Made by a program: the position numbers and the translations under genes. From Chromatiaceae bacterium (GTDB lineage: Bacteria > Pseudomonadota > Gammaproteobacteria > Chromatiales > Chromatiaceae): 53,444 bases of DNA. Positions 49,914 through 53,444 of the stretch are shown here, one piece after another. The stretch's first letter is position 1. Each line of letters starts with the position of its first letter. The notes beneath the pieces were generated by a model, which saw only the letters and a program-made list of their open reading frames with translations, searched no databases and had not been told where the DNA came from. The stretch covers positions 1 to 53,444 of the forward strand of contig JAJDNF010000009.1 of NCBI GenBank assembly GCA_022340805.1, in the 5' to 3' direction.

Positions 49914-52673
49914 CGCCCGCGCCGATTCGGCAAAATCGGTATTCGGATTCTCGCGCACGATGCGCTCCAGCACCGACCTGGCTTCCGCGTCGCGATTCAA
50001 CTGTTGCAACGCCTCGCCGACGTGCAGCGCGATCTCGGCGTTGCGCGGTGCGATTACCAGGGCCTGTTGCAGCGCGGCCAGACCTTCGGACCTGCGCCCG
50101 CCCTTGAACAGTACCCAACCGTAGGTATCGACGATCTCGGCCCGCGACGGGGCCAGTTCGTATGCCTGGGTGGCGAGTTCCATCGCCCGCCTGGCATCAC
50201 GGTCGAGATACAGCCACGCCATGTTGTTGAGGATCACCGGATTGGGCTGGGCCTTCGTGACGGCCTGCTCATAGGCCTCGAGCGCCTGCGCATCGTGTCC
50301 CATCTGCTGCCGCAACATACCGAGTGTGGCCCAGCCGGCACCGTCGTCCGGGGTTTTGGCCAGCCAATCCTCAAGCACGCTGACCGCCTTGTCCTGCTGG
50401 CCCGCCGACATCAGCGAATTGGCGAACCCGATCACGCGCCGGGAGTTGCTCTCGATCGCCAACGCCGCCTCTGCCGCGGCGAGCGACGCCTGTACATCGC
50501 CCTTGCCGCGGTAGGCCGCGGCCTCGATATCGTAGCCGAACACATTGCCTGGAAAATCGCTCTTGAACTGCTGTGCGAGGGCCAGCGCTTCGTCGAAACG
50601 ACGTTCGCGTAACTCGAGTTCGGCCAGGCCAACCCGGATCACCGCCACCTGGTTTTCGGTATCCAGTGCAATGGCGCGCTTGAAGCTTTCGCGTGAGCCG
50701 TCCGCATCACCTGCCGCCGCCTGGGCGCGGGCCAACTGAAACCATGCCTCGATCGCAGTCGGCTGCTGCTCGGACAGTGTCGTGAGGGTGCGCACGGCGC
50801 TAGGGTAGTCACCTGTCTGCAACTGAGCCATGCCCTTGAGGCGCAGGGCCGCGGGCAATCTGGCCTGCTCCGGAGACAGTCCGGACAGGGCGTTCAGCGC
50901 CTTGAGGCCCTGTTCCTGACGCAGATAGGTTTCTGCCAGGACGAGCATGGGTGCCGAGGCCGTCGGATTGGCCTGGCTCGCCCGCCGCAGCCACTGCTCG
51001 ACAGCCTTGGGGTCGTTGTTTGCCTTTGCCAGCGCCGCCATCCCCATCAGCGCACCCATGTGATTGGGATCCTGTTTCAGGATCTGCTCGTATTCGCTGG
51101 CCGCGACATCCAGCCGTTTCTCGGCCAGCGCCAGGCGCGCCAGGTTCATGCGCGCCACGTTGAACTTCGGGTCCTTTTCGATCGACTGGTTGAACTTGGC
51201 CCGGGCCTGGTCGAACTGGCGCTCGGCCATGTAGGACAGACCGGTCAGATTGTACGGAATGGGACTATCGCTCATGCGTTTTTCGAGGGCCTCGGACGCC
51301 GCAATCGCCTTGTCGAACTCACGCTTGTTCACATAACTCAACACCAGCAGGACGTCGGCCTGCACCACATCCTGACCGAGGGCCACTGCCGATTCGAGCT
51401 GATCGATGGCGCCGGCGGTATCGCCGGTCGCGATCTTGCCAACCGCCAGCTGGGTGCGCAGCAGTGCCTGGTCCGGGTCGAGGTCGACCGCACGCTGGAT
51501 GTATTCGGCACCCTTGGTGTTATCACCGATCTGGATGTAGGCAGTACCCAGCAGGGCCAGCAGCTGCGCATCGCTGGTGTCGTCGTTCACTACCGAGCTG
51601 AGCACCTGCACGGCCCGATCCGGCTGGCGCAGCTTGAGGCGTGCGGCACCCAGGATCTTGGCTACCTGGACGTTACCCGGCAGACTGGCCAGCACACGGG
51701 TCAGGTAGTCATCGGCAATCGTGAATTCATTGCGCGCATAGCTGACTACCCCGTACAGCAGCTGCGCCTGCAGGTTGGCAGGCGCCGCACGCAGCAGGAC
51801 CTGCAGTTCATCCGACGCGCGCTCATAGTCCTTGTCCTGAAACGACACCAGCGCCTGCAGGTAATGCACCACGGGCAGGTCGCCGGCCAACTGGTTGAGT
51901 CGCGCCAGATCCTTCTTCGCCGATTCCATGTCGCGTTGTGCCAAATGCACGAGCGCGAGACCGATAAAGGCACGCGGGTTGGCCGGCGCCTCCTGTGCTG
52001 CACGTGCGAAATCGGCAGCGGCCTCGTCGAGGCGTTGCTGCCGGCGCAACAGGTCACCGCGTACCAGAAGGCTCTCCACGTGCCCTGGATTCTCGACCAG
52101 GACCAGGTTGAGCTGCTCGAGCGCTTCAGCGTCTTTACCCTGAGTGAGCAGGATCTGCGCCTTGCCCAGGCGGGCCATCGCATTACCCGACTCGAGCTGC
52201 AACGCCGCATCGTATGCGCTGACCGCGGCATCGACCTGGCGCAGCGCGAGGTTCGCATTGCCGCGCAGTGCCAACAGCTCGGCGCGCATGCCGACCGGCA
52301 GGCTGTCATCGACCTGAACCTCGTCGAGCAGTGCCCGGAAATCGCCCTGCAGGATCAAAGCGCGAGTATAACCCGGCAACCACTGGTCCTTGCCGGCCCC
52401 CAGGTCGCGTGCACGCCCGTATTCCTTGGCCGCCGCGGGGCCATCGGCATTGCGCAGGTACAGGGAGCCCAGCAACAGTCGTGCCTGGACGTTGGAAGGG
52501 TCGGACTGCAGCGCATTCTTGAGTTCGATGACGGCCGACTTGATCTCGCCACTCGTGATGTATTTCTGTGCCTCAGCGACGTAGTCGTCGGCCGAGGCAG
52601 CACGTGCGCCCTGCAGCATCAGTACCACCATCAGCGCACCGGCAAGAGCTTTCATTAAGACCCGCAACAACAT
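49890..52673 (-). CDS. prsT: PEP-CTERM system TPR-repeat protein PrsT
   Basis: About 927 aa of tandem TPR units after an N-terminal signal (MKALAGALMVVLMLQGARA). The opening ADDYVAEAQKYITSGEIKSA and the many repeats (NALQSDPSNVQARLLLGSLY, DPDQALLRTQLAVGKIATGD, TPDDGAGWATLGMLRQQMGH) match PrsT, linked to exosortase/PEP-CTERM exopolysaccharide loci. The family is described as a lipoprotein, but no cysteine exists in or after this signal, so signal peptidase I cleavage is more likely. ATG 52673 has GGAG six bases upstream; ATG 52685 is four codons earlier. Probably periplasmic, organising EPS or sorting machinery. Next to prsR. Confidence 0.9.
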   Translation of the reverse strand: MLLRVLMKALAGALMVVLMLQGARAASADDYVAEAQKYITSGEIKSAVIELKNALQSDPSNVQARLLLGSLYLRNADGPAAAKEYGRARDLGAGKDQWLPGYTRALILQGDFRALLDEVQVDDSLPVGMRAELLALRGNANLALRQVDAAVSAYDAALQLESGNAMARLGKAQILLTQGKDAEALEQLNLVLVENPGHVESLLVRGDLLRRQQRLDEAAADFARAAQEAPANPRAFIGLALVHLAQRDMESAKKDLARLNQLAGDLPVVHYLQALVSFQDKDYERASDELQVLLRAAPANLQAQLLYGVVSYARNEFTIADDYLTRVLASLPGNVQVAKILGAARLKLRQPDRAVQVLSSVVNDDTSDAQLLALLGTAYIQIGDNTKGAEYIQRAVDLDPDQALLRTQLAVGKIATGDTAGAIDQLESAVALGQDVVQADVLLVLSYVNKREFDKAIAASEALEKRMSDSPIPYNLTGLSYMAERQFDQARAKFNQSIEKDPKFNVARMNLARLALAEKRLDVAASEYEQILKQDPNHMGALMGMAALAKANNDPKAVEQWLRRASQANPTASAPMLVLAETYLRQEQGLKALNALSGLSPEQARLPAALRLKGMAQLQTGDYPSAVRTLTTLSEQQPTAIEAWFQLARAQAAAGDADGSRESFKRAIALDTENQVAVIRVGLAELELRERRFDEALALAQQFKSDFPGNVFGYDIEAAAYRGKGDVQASLAAAEAALAIESNSRRVIGFANSLMSAGQQDKAVSVLEDWLAKTPDDGAGWATLGMLRQQMGHDAQALEAYEQAVTKAQPNPVILNNMAWLYLDRDARRAMELATQAYELAPSRAEIVDTYGWVLFKGGRRSEGLAALQQALVIAPRNAEIALHVGEALQQLNRDAEARSVLERIVRENPNTDFAESARALLAKLRG

Positions 52674-52766
52674 TCGTCTCTCCATGATTCATCTATGGTG
52701 ATCGGCCGGTAAGTTTATCGCACGCAAGCGACTCGACCATGAAAGGGCCCAGCGCGGAGCCTACTC

Positions 52767-52780
52767 TGCCGGCGCCGGCA
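52767..52780. repeat. Perfect 14-bp palindrome between prsR and prsT
   Basis: TGCCGGCGCCGGCA lies in the 117-base spacer, without a T-run on either side. It may be a hairpin after prsR or an operator; no sigma-54 -24/-12 element was found beside it. Confidence 0.4.
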
Positions 52781-52790
52781 TTACGGCAAA

Positions 52791-53444
52791 TCAGTCCCCG
52801 ATGCCGTATTTCTTCATCAGGTTATACAGCGTCGGACGGGTTACGCCGAGCAGCTCGGAGGTCTTGGACACGTTGCCATCGGTACGCGCCAGCGCGCGCA
52901 GAATGGCCTGGGACTCGGCCTTTTCGCGCACCTCGCGAAGATTGAACGGCTCTTGGCCACCCTCCGCCTGCTGTGTGGGAAGCTCGAGATCCTCCAGGGA
53001 GACCTGCGTACCATCGGCCATGATCACCGCGCGCTTCACGCGATTTTCGAGCTCCCGCACGTTGCCCGGCCATTCATAGGCCTCGATCGCCTCGATCGCC
53101 TGAGGCGTGAATCCCTTGATCGGACGCTTGAGCTGGGCGGAGAATTTTTCCAGGAAGGTCCGCGCCAGCAACAGGTTGTCACCCTGGCGCTCGCGCAGTG
53201 GCGGGACCCTGATGGTCGCCTCGTTGATGCGGTAGTAGAGATCCTCACGGAATTCGCCGGCCCGAATCAACTCGGGAAGATCCCGGTGTGTCGCGCAGAT
53301 GACCCGCACGTCAACCGGTATCTCGGTGCGCCCGCCGATGCGTTCGATGACCCGTTCCTGCAGGAACCGCAACAGCTTGGCCTGCAGCGGTTGAGGCAGG
53401 TCGCCGACCTCGTCGAGAAACAGGATTCCGCCGCTGGCGACCTC
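52791..53444 (-). CDS. prsR: PEP-CTERM-box sigma-54 response regulator PrsR, C-terminal part
   Basis: The frame is open to the right edge; 217 codons are seen, the C-terminal half of an NtrC-like activator. Visible are Walker B ASGGILFLDEVGDLP, VRVICATHRDLPEL, the arginine finger region FREDLYYRINEATIRVPPLRER, and WPGNVRELENRVKRAVIM of the AAA+ domain, then a Fis-type helix-turn-helix (DGNVSKTSELLGVTRPTLYN). Its receiver domain and the GAFTGA loop lie outside the window. Assignment to PrsR rests on the adjacent prsT and the ending LMKKYGIGD. It should activate sigma-54 promoters of PEP-CTERM/EPS genes. Confidence 0.88.
   Translation of the reverse strand, partial: EVASGGILFLDEVGDLPQPLQAKLLRFLQERVIERIGGRTEIPVDVRVICATHRDLPELIRAGEFREDLYYRINEATIRVPPLRERQGDNLLLARTFLEKFSAQLKRPIKGFTPQAIEAIEAYEWPGNVRELENRVKRAVIMADGTQVSLEDLELPTQQAEGGQEPFNLREVREKAESQAILRALARTDGNVSKTSELLGVTRPTLYNLMKKYGIGD

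Noticed and set aside
52686..52790. Sigma-54 promoter for prsT
   Set aside because: No TGGCAC-N5-TTGC-like element on the minus strand.

Overview
The window is a GC-rich, densely packed stretch of a gammaproteobacterial chromosome. Three things point there: the block carAB-greA / yhbY / rlmE-ftsH-folP-glmM-tpiA-secG-tRNA-Leu(GAG), which follows the order known from Pseudomonas and relatives; the smc-zipA-ligA operon, zipA being a gammaproteobacterial division gene; and the PEP-CTERM-associated pair prsT/prsR at the right edge. Separate nuoC and nuoD genes and a NuoG without the N7 cysteines set the organism apart from enterics. A Chromatiales-like or related environmental lineage would fit, but this is inference.

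Layout, left to right. (1) 1-204 is the N-terminus of a tyrosine-type integrase running off the left edge, just downstream of an initiator tRNA-fMet (324-400): the visible end of an integrated element. (2) 480-15242 is a complete 14-subunit complex I operon, nuoA to nuoN, on the minus strand, with its own sigma-70-type promoter. It holds an extra 49-codon reading frame between nuoD and nuoE that overlaps both by four bases. (3) 15447-21875, also minus strand, carries tRNA-Leu(GAG), secG, tpiA, glmM, folP, ftsH and rlmE. (4) yhbY is divergent on the plus strand, followed by the carA-carB-greA operon on the minus strand. (5) 27478-34996 is a mixed section: trxC and divergent cnoX, a DUF1244 gene, trmO, a PAS-GGDEF-EAL protein behind a coupled short upstream ORF, a CPA2 antiporter, and small secreted or membrane proteins including a GYF-like/pentapeptide-repeat protein. 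(6) 35085-36588 holds a FliK-like protein and an FlhB C-domain-like protein. (7) 37160-41361 is a complete aapJQMP amino-acid ABC importer. (8) 41557-47999 is ligA-zipA-smc. (9) 48193-49913 holds queF and an FGGY sugar kinase; then come prsT and the C-terminal part of prsR.

How it works together: nuo supplies proton-pumping respiration. The secG/ftsH/rlmE/yhbY/greA/folP/glmM/tpiA/carAB set covers secretion, membrane proteolysis, ribosome maturation, transcript elongation, folate, cell-wall precursors and pyrimidine/arginine supply. TrxC and CnoX handle thiols and oxidised clients. PrsT/PrsR belong to an exosortase-type exopolysaccharide/protein-sorting system that lies mostly outside the window.

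No large unknown defence or biosynthetic system is visible. The most promising undescribed items are the coupled small ORF inside nuo, the hairpin-plus-uORF leader of the c-di-GMP protein, and the integrase/tRNA-fMet junction, which probably cuts the usual tRNA-fMet-rimP-nusA neighbourhood. No gene-free stretch exceeds about 300 bases.
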